A DNA stretch of 64,000 nucleotides from Novosphingobium sp. (GTDB taxonomy: Bacteria; Pseudomonadota; Alphaproteobacteria; Sphingomonadales; Sphingomonadaceae): NCBI GenBank assembly GCA_024236215.1, contig JACKKX010000001.1, positions 434,001 through 498,000 of the forward strand, given 5' to 3'. Below are positions 14,560 through 23,021 of the stretch, in pieces (position 1 is the first letter of the stretch; every line of letters starts with the position of its first letter). The notes under the pieces are model-generated. The model searched no databases and was not told where the DNA came from. It was given only the letters and a program-made list of their open reading frames with translations. A program made the translations under genes and the position numbers.

Positions 14560-15348
14560 ATGCCCTCTTCCGCCCTTCATGTCGCCCGCACCGGGCTTGA
14601 GGCCCAGGACACGCGGATGCGCGTGATCGCCAACAACCTTGCCAATATCGGCACCACCGGGTTCAAGCGCGACCGCGCCAACTTCGCCACGCTGGCCTAT
14701 CAGGACGCACGGGTTGCCGGGCAGCAAAGCTCGAGCGAGACCGCCTATGCCACCGGGCTCAACCTGGGCACCGGGGTCGGGATCCTCTCGACCACCTCGA
14801 TCACCACCCAGGGCACGCTTGCCGCGACCGGCAATGCGCTCGACCTCGCGCTCGATGGCGATGGCTATTTCCAGGTCCAGCTTCCCGGCGGGCGGCTGGG
14901 CTATACCCGCGCGGGCAACTTCACCCGCTCGGCCGAAGGGCTGCTGGTGACCTCGCAGGGCTATGCGCTGCAGCCGCCGATCACTATTCCCGAAGGCGCG
15001 AGCGCGATCACCGTTGCTGCCGACGGCACCGTTTCCGTGAACGGAGCGGGCGGCGCCGGGCCGACCGAGATCGGCCAGATCACCATCGCCGCCTTTGCCA
15101 ACCCCGCCGGCCTTCAGGCACTGGGCGACAACTTCCTGGCCGAGACCGCAGCCAGCGGAGCGGCGCAGGTGGGCGCGGCGGGCGAAGGCGGGCGCGGCTC
15201 GCTGCGTCAGGGCATGCTCGAGGCATCGAACGTCAACGTGGTCGAGGAACTGGTCGACATGATCGAGTGCCAGCGCGCCTACGAGATCAATTCCAAGATG
15301 ATCAGCGCGGTCGACGAGATGCTCAAGAACGCGAACCAGACGCTCTAA
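14560..15348 (+). CDS. flgG: flagellar distal rod protein FlgG
   Basis: A 262-residue distal rod protein. The N-terminal region (SALHVARTGLEAQDTRMRVI, ANNLANIGTTGFKRDRANFA), the central TGNALDLALDGDGYFQVQLP and the C-terminal LEASNVNVVEELVDMIECQR with AYEINSKMISAVDEML are the standard FlgG landmarks. The upstream gap contains a GGAG ribosome-binding site (TTTTTGGAG). It is followed after 3 bases by flgH. Confidence 0.96.
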   Translation: MPSSALHVARTGLEAQDTRMRVIANNLANIGTTGFKRDRANFATLAYQDARVAGQQSSSETAYATGLNLGTGVGILSTTSITTQGTLAATGNALDLALDGDGYFQVQLPGGRLGYTRAGNFTRSAEGLLVTSQGYALQPPITIPEGASAITVAADGTVSVNGAGGAGPTEIGQITIAAFANPAGLQALGDNFLAETAASGAAQVGAAGEGGRGSLRQGMLEASNVNVVEELVDMIECQRAYEINSKMISAVDEMLKNANQTL

Positions 15349-15351
15349 GCC

Positions 15352-16005
15352 ATGCGCCGCGCGATCCTTTTTGCCGTACTGGCGCTGGCCGCTCCGGCCC
15401 TCGCCAAGTCCAAACCCAAGGCCGGGTTCGAACCCGCGCTGCCCGCGCCCCTGCCCGCGCCGCGCGCGCCCGACGGGGCGATCTTCAACCCCGCTGCGGG
15501 CTATGCCTCGCTCTACGAAGGCACCCGCGCGCGCAGGGTCGGCGATCCCCTGACCATCGTGCTGGTCGAAACCACCAGCACCTCGAAATCGGCCGGATCG
15601 AAAACCGCGCGCGATGGCGGTGCCTCGATCACCCCGCCCACGGCCGGGCCGCTGTCGTTCCTCAACCCCGATGCCCTTAAAGCCAGCAGCCAATCGTCGT
15701 TCAACGGACAAGGCAATGCCACGCAGACGAGTTCGCTCGCCGGCGAGGTTTCGGTCACCATCGTCGAAGTGCGCCCCAACGGGACCGCACTGGTTCGCGG
15801 AGAAAAGCGCTTGTTGCTGAGCCAGGGCCAGGAATGGATCCAGTTTGCCGGGATCGTGCGGCTGGCGGACATCGATGCCGACAACCGCGTGGCATCGAGC
15901 CGGGTGGCCGACGCACGGATCGAATATGCCGGGAACGGCGCGGTCCAGCGCGCCAGCCGCGAAGGCTGGCTGTCGAAATTCTTCAACATGATCAGCCCGT
16001 TCTGA
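15352..16005 (+). CDS. flgH: flagellar L-ring protein FlgH (no lipobox)
   Basis: A 217-residue outer membrane L-ring protein. Family motifs include GAIFNPAAGYASLYEGTRAR, RVGDPLTIVLVETTSTSKSA, LRNGTAL-like PNGTALVRGEKRLLLSQGQE and VADARIEYAGNG...GWLSKF. The N-terminus MRRAILFAVLALAAPALAKS is a signal peptide with an ordinary ALA cleavage site and has no cysteine. FlgH is normally a lipoprotein cleaved at a lipobox Cys, so this protein is probably not lipidated. It starts 3 bases after flgG and ends 10 bases before flgI. Confidence 0.95.
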   Translation: MRRAILFAVLALAAPALAKSKPKAGFEPALPAPLPAPRAPDGAIFNPAAGYASLYEGTRARRVGDPLTIVLVETTSTSKSAGSKTARDGGASITPPTAGPLSFLNPDALKASSQSSFNGQGNATQTSSLAGEVSVTIVEVRPNGTALVRGEKRLLLSQGQEWIQFAGIVRLADIDADNRVASSRVADARIEYAGNGAVQRASREGWLSKFFNMISPF

Positions 16006-16015
16006 GGAGGATGCG

Positions 16016-17110
16016 ATGAACCGCCTGCTCCTTGCTCTTGCGCTGATCTTCTCCGGCCTGGCCCAGCCGGCCCTGGCTGAGCGCGTGCGCGATCTGGGCT
16101 CCTTCCAGGGCGTACGCTCGAACCAGCTCACCGGTTACGGGGTGGTGGTTGGCCTCAACGGCACCGGGGACGACAGCCTCGAATACCTGACCATGGCGAT
16201 GCGCGGGGTTTCGGGCCGGGTGGGCGTGCAGTTGCCCGCGGGCGTCAATCCCGCACTCAAGAACGCGGCGGCGGTGATGGTCACCGCCGACCTGCCCGCC
16301 TTCGCCAAGCCGGGGCAGCATATCGACGTTACCGTCTCCGCGATCGGCAAGGCCAAGTCCTTGCGCGGGGGCACGCTGATCCTCAGCCCGCTCTACGGTG
16401 CCGATGGACAGATCTATGCCATGGCCCAGGGCAACCTGGCGGTTGGCGGCCTGGGCATTTCCGGGGCCGATGGATCGAAGCTGACAGTCAATATTCCGAC
16501 CGTCGGGCGGATCGCAGACGGGGCCAGCGTCGAGCGCGCGGTCGAAACCGGGTTCGCCGCAGCCGAAGTGCTGCGCTGGAACCTGTTCCAGTCGGACTTC
16601 CTCACCGCCACGCGGGTCAAGGATGCGATCAACCTCGCCTGGCCGGGCACGGCCACGGTCGAGGACGGGGTGACGCTGGCACTGCACCTGCCGCCGGGCG
16701 CCGATACCCGCGCCAGCATGATCGCTGCGATCGAAATGCTTGAGGTCGATCCCGCCGAAACCCCCGCGCGGGTGATCGTCAATTCGCGCACCGGCACGGT
16801 GGTGATCAATTCGGCGGTGCGGCTCTATCCCGCCGCGATCAGCCACGGCAAGCTGACCGTCAGGATCGACGAGAGCCCCAGCGTGGTCCAGCCCGGCCCG
16901 CTCAGCCGCGGCCAGACCGCGATCCAGCAGGACAGCAAGCTCGATGCGCAGGAGGATGGCCAGCACGTGGTGCTGTTCAAGCCCGGCGCCTCGCTTGCCC
17001 GGCTGGTCGATGCGCTCAATCTGCTCGGCGTCAGCCCCTCCGATCTGGTCGCGATCCTCGAGGCGCTCAAGCAGGCGGGATCGCTCAAGGCCGAGATGGT
17101 GGTGATATGA
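16016..17110 (+). CDS. flgI: flagellar P-ring protein FlgI
   Basis: A 364-residue periplasmic P-ring protein. A signal peptide (cleavage after QPALA, about residue 21) is followed by RVRDLGSFQGVRSNQLTGYG, VVVGLNGTGDD, FAKPGQHIDVTVSAIGKAKS, LRGGTLILSPLYGADGQIYA and MAQGNLAVGG, all diagnostic. The C-terminus carries the usual ALNLLGVSPSDLVAILEALK helix. GAGGAT precedes the ATG. Its stop overlaps the flgJ start (ATGA). Confidence 0.97.
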   Translation: MNRLLLALALIFSGLAQPALAERVRDLGSFQGVRSNQLTGYGVVVGLNGTGDDSLEYLTMAMRGVSGRVGVQLPAGVNPALKNAAAVMVTADLPAFAKPGQHIDVTVSAIGKAKSLRGGTLILSPLYGADGQIYAMAQGNLAVGGLGISGADGSKLTVNIPTVGRIADGASVERAVETGFAAAEVLRWNLFQSDFLTATRVKDAINLAWPGTATVEDGVTLALHLPPGADTRASMIAAIEMLEVDPAETPARVIVNSRTGTVVINSAVRLYPAAISHGKLTVRIDESPSVVQPGPLSRGQTAIQQDSKLDAQEDGQHVVLFKPGASLARLVDALNLLGVSPSDLVAILEALKQAGSLKAEMVVI

Positions 17111-17409
17111 GCGCGGTCTCCTCCCCCCTGCTCGCCGCTGGCTCGCTTGCCGCCAGCCACGGCACCCAGCGCGAGCAGCTGCGCGCCGCCGCGCAGCAGT
17201 TCGAGGCAATCTTCGTGCGCCAGATGCTTGCCGCCGCGCGCCAGGCCAGTTTCGGCGAGAGCCTGCTGGGCGGCGAGGCGATGCAGACCTTTCGCACCAT
17301 GCAGGACGAAAACTTCGCCGATATCGCCGCCAAGACCGGCGCGCTCGGCCTCGCCAGCCAGATCGAGGCCCAGCTGGCGCGGTTCATCGCCCCCGAAGGA
17401 AAGGGCTAG
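17107..17409 (+). CDS. flgJ: rod-binding protein FlgJ, N-terminal domain only
   Basis: A 100-residue protein corresponding to the rod-binding half of FlgJ: LRAAAQQFEAIFVRQMLAAA and LLGGEAMQTFRTMQDENFAD. It acts as the scaffold or cap for rod assembly. Enteric FlgJ has a second half with peptidoglycan hydrolase activity, which is absent here, as in many alphaproteobacteria. The transglycosylase at 8481 probably supplies that activity. The start overlaps the flgI stop by 4 bases. Confidence 0.92.
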   Translation: MSAVSSPLLAAGSLAASHGTQREQLRAAAQQFEAIFVRQMLAAARQASFGESLLGGEAMQTFRTMQDENFADIAAKTGALGLASQIEAQLARFIAPEGKG

Positions 17410-17412
17410 ACC

Positions 17413-18750
17413 ATGGCGAGCGGGCTTTTCACCATCGCATCGAGCGGGCTGCGCGCGGCGCGCGCGGCGCTGGATGTCACCAGCCAGAATATCGCCAACG
17501 CCAATACCGAGGGCTATGTCCGGCGCAGCCTGAGCCTGGCCGAAGTGGCCTCTGCCGGGGGGCCGGGGCGGATCGGCGACATCTCGCTTTCGGGGGTGCG
17601 GGTCTCGGGGCTGAACCGCAATGCCGACCTGTTCCGCCAGGCCGAAGTGCGCCGCACCACCTCGGACGCCCAGCGCGCCGCGACTGAACTCAAGGGTATG
17701 GAGAACGCCGAGGCCGCGCTGGAACAGGCCAATCTGTTCCCCGCCATGACCGCATTCGAAAGCGCGCTGGCACGGCTTTCCGCCGATCCCACCGACACCT
17801 CGCTGCGCGCTGCCGCGCTTGAGGACGCCCGCACCCTCACCCGCACCTTTACCATCGCCGCGCAGGGGCTCGATACCGCGGGCGAAGGCTTGCGCTTTGA
17901 AGCCGCCGACGGAGTGGACCAGGTCAACCTGCTCGCCACCGAGCTGGCGCGGGTCAACCTGCAGCTGACCCGTTCGGGCGAGGGCACCAGCGATCAGGTC
18001 AACCTGCTCGACAAGCGTGACAGTCTGCTCCAGCAGCTTTCCGCCTTCGCCGATCTCTCGACCAGCTTTGCCGCCGATCACACGGTCGAGGTGCGGCTGG
18101 GCGGCAGCGGCGGGCCGCAGCTGGTCACCGGGGGCAGCGCCGCGCCGCTGGCAATGGCGACTGCCGCTGACGGGACCATTTCCTTCACCCTCTCGTCCGG
18201 GGCGGTCACGTTGGGCGGGGGTTCGCTGGCCGGGACGACGCAGGCGCTGGTCGGGCTTCGCGACACCCACGATCAGCTCGACGCGATCGCCGCCAACCTG
18301 ATTGCCACGCTCAACACCGCGCAGAGCGGCGGGGTGGCGCTCGATGGCAGCGCCGGGCAGCCGTTCCTTTCCGGCAGCGATGCCGCCAGCATTGCCCTGG
18401 CGCTGACTTCGGGCAACCAGATCGCCACCGCGCCCAGCGGAGCCGGAGCTGGCAGCCGCGATCCCGCCAACCTTGAAGCGATGCGCTCGGCGCTGAGCGG
18501 CAATGACATTTCCGGCCAGATCGACGGCCTGCTGTTCACCGTATCGAGTGCGGTTGCCGGAAGGCGCACCACCGGCGACGCGCTCGACGCGATCGCCGCT
18601 TCGGCGCGGCTGGCGCTCGACCAGCAGGCCGGGGTCGATCTCGATCAGGAGGCGGTCAATCTGGTCCGCTTCCAGCAGGCCTTCCAGGCCAGCGGCAAGG
18701 CTATCCAGGTTGCCGCAGAGCTGTTCGATACCCTGCTGGCGCTCGACTGA
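17413..18750 (+). CDS. flgK: hook-filament junction protein FlgK (HAP1)
   Basis: A 445-residue protein joining hook to filament. The N-terminus ASGLFTIASSGLRAARAALD and VTSQNIANANTEGYVRRSLS, the LAINDKRD-like DQVNLLDKRDSLLQQLSAFA near residue 200, and the C-terminal VNLVRFQQAFQASGKAIQVA plus AELFDTLLALD are FlgK signatures. It starts 3 bases after flgJ. Secretion is expected through the export gate with FlgN as chaperone. Confidence 0.95.
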   Translation: MASGLFTIASSGLRAARAALDVTSQNIANANTEGYVRRSLSLAEVASAGGPGRIGDISLSGVRVSGLNRNADLFRQAEVRRTTSDAQRAATELKGMENAEAALEQANLFPAMTAFESALARLSADPTDTSLRAAALEDARTLTRTFTIAAQGLDTAGEGLRFEAADGVDQVNLLATELARVNLQLTRSGEGTSDQVNLLDKRDSLLQQLSAFADLSTSFAADHTVEVRLGGSGGPQLVTGGSAAPLAMATAADGTISFTLSSGAVTLGGGSLAGTTQALVGLRDTHDQLDAIAANLIATLNTAQSGGVALDGSAGQPFLSGSDAASIALALTSGNQIATAPSGAGAGSRDPANLEAMRSALSGNDISGQIDGLLFTVSSAVAGRRTTGDALDAIAASARLALDQQAGVDLDQEAVNLVRFQQAFQASGKAIQVAAELFDTLLALD

Positions 18751-18763
18751 AAGGACCGGGCCG

Positions 18764-19678
18764 ATGACCACGCTTTCCACCAGTGCCTTTTACCAGCGCA
18801 GCCTGATCGACATGGGCGCGCTGCGCGCCCGCGCCGAGCAGCTTCAGGCCGCAGTAAGCAGCGGCCAGCGGCTGACCCGTTCCTCCGACGATCCGGTCGC
18901 CGCCTCGCGGCTACGCCAGCTGCAGCGCTCGGACGGGTTCGCCGCGATCGACACCACGGTTTCGGCCCGCGCCGCCACCGATCTGACCCTGGCCGACAGC
19001 GCTTTGTCCACCTTCGCGAGCTATATCGCCCGCGCCCAGGAGCTCACCACCCAGGCCGCCAGTGGCACGCTCACCGCCAGCCAGCGCGGCTCGATCGGGA
19101 TCGAGCTCGATCAGTTGCAGCAGGAAATGGTCCGGCTGGCCAACAGCCGGGATTCGATGGGCCACGCCCTGTTCGGCGGGCAGACCAGCGGCCAGGCCTA
19201 TGTCCTCGATGGCCTCGGCAATGCCTCCTACGCCGGAACCGCCGCTGCCGGAGACCTGCCACTGGGCGACGGGCAGAGCGTGACCCGCGGGCTGACCGGG
19301 CCGGAATTCCTCAACTTCAGCGTCAATGGCAGCCCGACCGACCTGATCGCGCTGGTCAAGGGCCTTTCCGCCGCGCTCCAGGGCGCTGCTGCCGATCCGG
19401 CCCAGGCCGCGCGCGATGCGCTGGGCGGACTAGACACCGCGCTGGAAACCGTCACCACCGCGCAGACCGTGATCGGCGCGCGGCTCAACTGGATCGACCT
19501 AGTCGACCAGCGCCGCACCGCCCAGACCGAGATGCGCGCCCAGGAACAGGCCGACGCGGGGGGCACCGACATCGCCGAAACCATCACCCGGCTGCAGCAG
19601 ACCATGACCGTGCTCGAAGCCAGCCAGGCCAGCTTCACCAAGCTCGCCTCGCTTTCGCTGTTCAACCTGCTGGGTTGA
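18764..19678 (+). CDS. flgL: hook-filament junction protein FlgL (HAP3)
   Basis: A 304-residue flagellin-like junction protein. The N-terminal helical region (STSAFYQRSLIDMGALRARA, EQLQAAVSSGQRLTRSSDDP with VAASRLRQLQ) and the C-terminal coiled region (DIAETITRLQQTMTVLEASQ ASFTKLASLSLFNLL) pair as in flagellins. The ATG 13 bases after the flgK stop follows AAAGGA. It is the last flg gene before motA, 31 bases on. Confidence 0.93.
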   Translation: MTTLSTSAFYQRSLIDMGALRARAEQLQAAVSSGQRLTRSSDDPVAASRLRQLQRSDGFAAIDTTVSARAATDLTLADSALSTFASYIARAQELTTQAASGTLTASQRGSIGIELDQLQQEMVRLANSRDSMGHALFGGQTSGQAYVLDGLGNASYAGTAAAGDLPLGDGQSVTRGLTGPEFLNFSVNGSPTDLIALVKGLSAALQGAAADPAQAARDALGGLDTALETVTTAQTVIGARLNWIDLVDQRRTAQTEMRAQEQADAGGTDIAETITRLQQTMTVLEASQASFTKLASLSLFNLLG

Positions 19679-19709
19679 GCGGCAACCGGACCAATTGGGG
19701 GTAGATTGA

Positions 19710-20573
19710 ATGTACGCGGCGATCGGCATCGTTGTTCTCATCGTGATGGTCTTCGGGGGCTTCGCGATCACCGGCGGCGCGCTTGGCCCGGTACTCGAGG
19801 CGATCCCGCACGAGATGCTGATCATCGGCGGCGCGGCGGTCGCCTCGCTGATCACCGGCAATTCGCTCCACGGGCTGAAGGCGATCGGCGGCTGCTTCGC
19901 CAAGATCTTCAAGGGGCCGCAGCACACGAAGCAGGATCATATCGACGCGATCGTGCTCACCACCCGGCTGATGAAGCTGCTGCGCACCGAAGGCCCGGTG
20001 GCACTGGAAAGCCACGTCACCGAACCCGCCAGCTCGGCAATTTTCGCCGAGTTTCCGCGCCTGCTGGCCAACAAGCCGCTGGTCGCGCTGATCGCCGATA
20101 CCTTGACCCTGATCGTGGTCTCATCGGGCACGCTAGAGGTCCACGCGGTCGAGGAAGTGATGGACAATGCGCTGAAAACGCATTTCCACGAAGTGCACGA
20201 GCCGCAGCACGCGCTGCAGAACCTCGCCGATGCGCTGCCCGCGCTGGGGATCGTCGCGGCGGTGCTGGGGGTGGTGAAAACCATGGGCTCGATCGACAAG
20301 CCCCCGGCGATCCTGGGCGGGATGATCGGCTCGGCGCTGGTCGGCACCTTCATGGGGGTGCTGCTGGCCTATGGCATGGTCTCGCCGCTGGCCGGTCGGC
20401 TCAAGCAGGTGATCGAGGCCGACGAACAGATTTTCCACGCGGTCAAACAGGTGATCATCGCCTCGCTCCACGGCTGGCCGCAGCCGCTGGTGGTCGAAGG
20501 CGCGCGCTCGGGTCTGGGCCACGATGTCCGCCCGGGCCTGTCCGAACTGCTAGACGCGCTCAGGGGCCGCTGA
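19710..20573 (+). CDS. motA: flagellar motor stator protein MotA
   Basis: A 287-residue stator subunit with four membrane helices: residues about 3-25, 34-52, about 168-190 (ALGIVAAVLGVVKTMGSIDK with the functional proline motif) and 200-220. The cytoplasmic loop holds the charged residues that act on FliG. IPHEMLIIGGAAVASLITGN and ALVGTFMGVLLAYGMVSPLA are typical of the 280-295-residue proton MotA class. The ATG follows TTGGGGG. It is paired with motB 3 bases downstream. Confidence 0.95.
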   Translation: MYAAIGIVVLIVMVFGGFAITGGALGPVLEAIPHEMLIIGGAAVASLITGNSLHGLKAIGGCFAKIFKGPQHTKQDHIDAIVLTTRLMKLLRTEGPVALESHVTEPASSAIFAEFPRLLANKPLVALIADTLTLIVVSSGTLEVHAVEEVMDNALKTHFHEVHEPQHALQNLADALPALGIVAAVLGVVKTMGSIDKPPAILGGMIGSALVGTFMGVLLAYGMVSPLAGRLKQVIEADEQIFHAVKQVIIASLHGWPQPLVVEGARSGLGHDVRPGLSELLDALRGR

Positions 20574-20576
20574 GCC

Positions 20577-21422
20577 ATGGCCGCCGCCAAACCCGCCAAG
20601 GGCAAGAACGAGCCGCCCGCCCCGATCATCGTCAAGAAGGTGACGGTGGTGGCCGGCGGGCATCACGGCGGGGCCTGGAAGGTCGCCTATGCCGATTTCG
20701 TCACCGCGATGATGGCCTTCTTCCTGCTGCTGTGGCTGCTGGGCGCGACCACCGAAAAGCAGCGCAAGGGGATTGCCGACTATTTCACCCCCACGCTGGT
20801 CAAGCTCAAGGAACAGAGCGCGGGATCGAACGGCATGCTCGGCGGCAGCTCGATCACCGATGCCGACAACTATCCCAACCGCGCCGGGCAGACCGGGACC
20901 AAGGCGATGACCATCCCGCGCGACACCACCGGCGGCCCCAAGGAGGGCGCGGAGAAAATCCGGCGGGTGCAGAAGATGCAGGAACGGCTCGCCGCCAAGC
21001 TTGAGGGCAACCCGCGCCTCAGCAAGCTGGCGCGTCAGGTGCGGCTGATCGACACCGCCGAAGGAATCCGCATCGATCTGGTCGACGATGCCGATTTCTC
21101 GATGTTCCAGCTCGGCACCACGGTGCTCACCCCCCAGGCCGCCGAGCTGCTGGGCGCGATTGCCGCGACCATCGGCCCCGAAGCGGGCGGAATCTCGATC
21201 CGCGGCCACACCGATGCCCTGCCCTGGCGCGGCGGGATCGGCGCCAACAACTGGTCGCTCTCGGCCGGCCGCGCCGAGGCCACCCGCCAGGCATTGATCG
21301 GCCAGGGCATCGGCGAAGACCGCTTCCGCAAGATCGAAGGCGTCGCCGACCGGGAACCCCTGATCCGCGACAAGCCCACCGACCCGCGCAACCGGCGGAT
21401 TTCGATCCTGTTGATGCGGTGA
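20577..21422 (+). CDS. motB: flagellar motor stator protein MotB
   Basis: A 281-residue stator subunit. After a positively charged N-terminus comes the single helix AYADFVTAMMAFFLLLWLLG, with proton-carrying Asp40. A plug and linker region follows, then an OmpA-type peptidoglycan-binding domain (about 170-275) with ISIRGHTDALPW and NWSLSAGRAEATRQALIGQG. It ends the flgB-motB block. Downstream lies AT-richer DNA with an interrupted gene and an insertion sequence. Confidence 0.96.
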   Translation: MAAAKPAKGKNEPPAPIIVKKVTVVAGGHHGGAWKVAYADFVTAMMAFFLLLWLLGATTEKQRKGIADYFTPTLVKLKEQSAGSNGMLGGSSITDADNYPNRAGQTGTKAMTIPRDTTGGPKEGAEKIRRVQKMQERLAAKLEGNPRLSKLARQVRLIDTAEGIRIDLVDDADFSMFQLGTTVLTPQAAELLGAIAATIGPEAGGISIRGHTDALPWRGGIGANNWSLSAGRAEATRQALIGQGIGEDRFRKIEGVADREPLIRDKPTDPRNRRISILLMR

Positions 21423-21566
21423 GCGGAGCGCCAGGAAGGCGCACACTCTTCGACAGACTTGATTCGAATCAGTCGGAAGCTCCCCTCCCAGCAGGGGACT
21501 TCATATTAATCGGTACAAGCACAAATTGCCCATCCTGATATGATACTGCATACCCCGGCGAAGTAC

Positions 21567-21818
21567 CTATCTTCCAAAATCGTTTCTTTCTACCCGGATT
21601 TCTTCAACGCTCTGTCCGATCCAGCAAAACAAATTGAAAAATCGCTCCATATGCTCGGGAAAAATATGAATTTCAGATTCATCCGATCCATCAAATGAGG
21701 CGCCGTCATCATGGTGAAGTGCATTTCGAATTTTGCGGTACAGATCAATCCCGTCAGAAAGTTCGTCAGGTATTCTGATTTTTTTCTCCAACCATTCCCT
21801 CAAAGACTGCTTCTTTGA
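21567..21818 (-). pseudogene. HEPN-like hypothetical gene, 3' fragment cut by the insertion sequence
   Basis: The distal part of a gene whose 5' part is at 22772-23008. Removing the element and one copy of the TGA duplication restores a continuous frame, VKL-S-KKQSLREWLEKKIR, giving a protein of about 161 residues. This fragment encodes the C-terminal 82 residues, with IDLYRKIRNALHHDDG, where RNALHH fits the R-X4-6-H motif of HEPN-fold RNases. The base composition is clearly AT-richer than the neighbours, which suggests transfer. HEPN proteins are often toxins or defence nucleases, but nothing here proves activity, and the gene is broken. Confidence 0.75.
21816..21818. repeat. target site duplication TGA, left copy
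   Basis: TGA directly precedes the left inverted repeat and TGA (22772-22774) directly follows the right one. A 3-bp TNA duplication is usual for the IS427 group of the IS5 family. Deleting the element and one copy restores the reading frame of the interrupted gene, which confirms the boundary. Confidence 0.85.
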
Positions 21819-22771
21819 GAGCCTGATCCGAAACTAAGTTGAGTGGTATCAGCGGGTTAGCTTGACGCCCGCCCAAGTCATTGATTCAGGGGTTTTGCGA
21901 AAACTTCCGGAGATCAACGATGTGGACCGATACCACTCGGGCGCAGTATGCCCGTGCGGACCTGGCTTTGCCAAGCGATTTGACCGACGCCGAATGGGCT
22001 TTGCTCGAGCCGTTCTTTCCGCCACCCTCCCATGTGGGCCGCCCGCGCAAGTGGCCGCTCAGGCGGATTGTCGAGGCGATCCTGTATCTGCTGCGCGGGG
22101 GGCTGCCGTGGCGGATGCTGCCACCGTGCTTTCCGCCGGTCTCGACGGTGCGGCGCTGGTTCTACCTGTGGCGGGACAACGGGCTGTGGCTGTCGCTCAA
22201 TCATACCCTGTTGCTGATCGGTCGCGAGGCGGCAGGCCGCGAAGCATCGCCAAGCGCTGGGGTGATTGACAGCCAGAGCGTCAAAACCACGGAAAGCGGC
22301 GGGCCTCGGGGTTATGATGCGGGCAAGAAGACCAAGGGCCGCAAGCGCCACATCCTGACCGACACCGAGGGCAATCTGGTCCATGCTGTAGTCCACACCG
22401 CCGACGTCCAGGATCGCGACGGCGCGCCGCTGGTGCTGGCCGAAATCATCCGCCGCTTCCCGTGGCTGCGCCATGTCTTTGCCGACGGCGGCTATGCTGG
22501 CGACAAGCTCCGGCAGGCGCTGCGCCGGATCGGCAAATGGACTATCGAGATCGTCAAACGGTCCGATACGGCCAAGGGCTTCGTGGTCCTCCCACGCCGT
22601 TGGGTCGTTGAGCGGACGCTTGCATGGCTCAACCGAAATCGCCGCCTCGCCAAGGACTTCGAGCAGACCATCGCATCGGCAACCGCATGGCTGTTCATAG
22701 CCTCGATCCAGCTCTTCGCACGCCGCATCGCAAGGCTATGAAATCACAATGGATAATTTTGAATCAGACTC
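21819..22771 (+). mobile_element. IS5-family insertion sequence (IS427-like), 953 bp
   Basis: A complete element bounded by imperfect inverted repeats: left 21819-21837 (starts GAGCCTGATCCG) and right 22753-22771 (ends GAATCAGACTC), identical at 14 of 19 positions when aligned. It contains one transposase gene covering most of its length and is flanked by TGA duplications. It has inserted into an AT-rich HEPN-like gene between motB and glpF. The high GC content of the element differs from its immediate target. Confidence 0.9.
21920..22741 (+). CDS. IS5-family DDE transposase
   Basis: A 273-residue transposase in one uninterrupted frame. The N-terminal region LTDAEWALLEPFFPPPSHVG with GRPRKWPLRRIVEAILYLLR is the DUF4096-type domain of IS5 transposases. 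The DDE catalytic residues are Asp117 (GVIDSQSVKT), Asp189 (VFADGGYAGD) and Glu231 (VVERTLAWLNRNRRLAKDFE). Many IS427-group elements split this into two frames joined by frameshifting; here it is fused and looks intact. The ATG follows CCGGAG. An upstream in-frame ATG at 21881 is less likely. Confidence 0.95.
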   Translation: MWTDTTRAQYARADLALPSDLTDAEWALLEPFFPPPSHVGRPRKWPLRRIVEAILYLLRGGLPWRMLPPCFPPVSTVRRWFYLWRDNGLWLSLNHTLLLIGREAAGREASPSAGVIDSQSVKTTESGGPRGYDAGKKTKGRKRHILTDTEGNLVHAVVHTADVQDRDGAPLVLAEIIRRFPWLRHVFADGGYAGDKLRQALRRIGKWTIEIVKRSDTAKGFVVLPRRWVVERTLAWLNRNRRLAKDFEQTIASATAWLFIASIQLFARRIARL

Positions 22772-23008
22772 TGAGAGCTTGACACCTTGATCTTTTAGCC
22801 ATTTTTCCAAACATGCTTCGTATCTGCAGAAAAAAGCCCACCCCAATTCGATAACTTGTGATTCGACATGACTATCACTGGAAAACGTCATTCCATGTTG
22901 TGTGATCGGCCCGGATTGGAGGGCAGCTAGGGTAGGCAACGCCAATACAGCGTGTTTGTACGCCATCCTGCTATGAGCCAGTCTAGTCTTGAGTATTTCT
23001 GCACTCAT
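22772..23008 (-). pseudogene. HEPN-like hypothetical gene, 5' fragment cut by the insertion sequence
   Basis: The proximal 79 codons of the gene interrupted by the IS. They start MSAEILKTRLAHSRMAYKHA (AGGAG lies 11 bases upstream) and run to DQGVKLS at the insertion point. Beyond this the frame reads into the element and stops at about 22736. The remaining sequence at 21567-21818 continues the same helical pattern (CLEKWLKDQGVKLS joined to KKQSLREWLEKK). No homologue is recognised by eye for this half. It is AT-richer than the flanking genes. Confidence 0.75.
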
Positions 23009-23021
23009 GGCGAATTTGCTC

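Noticed and set aside
21455-21513. TGATTCGAATCA palindrome followed by CCCCT-N6-AGGGG after motB, at first resembling a tRNA T-arm
   Set aside because: No acceptor stem, anticodon arm or D-arm could be built around it. It may be a weak terminator for motB but lacks a T run.
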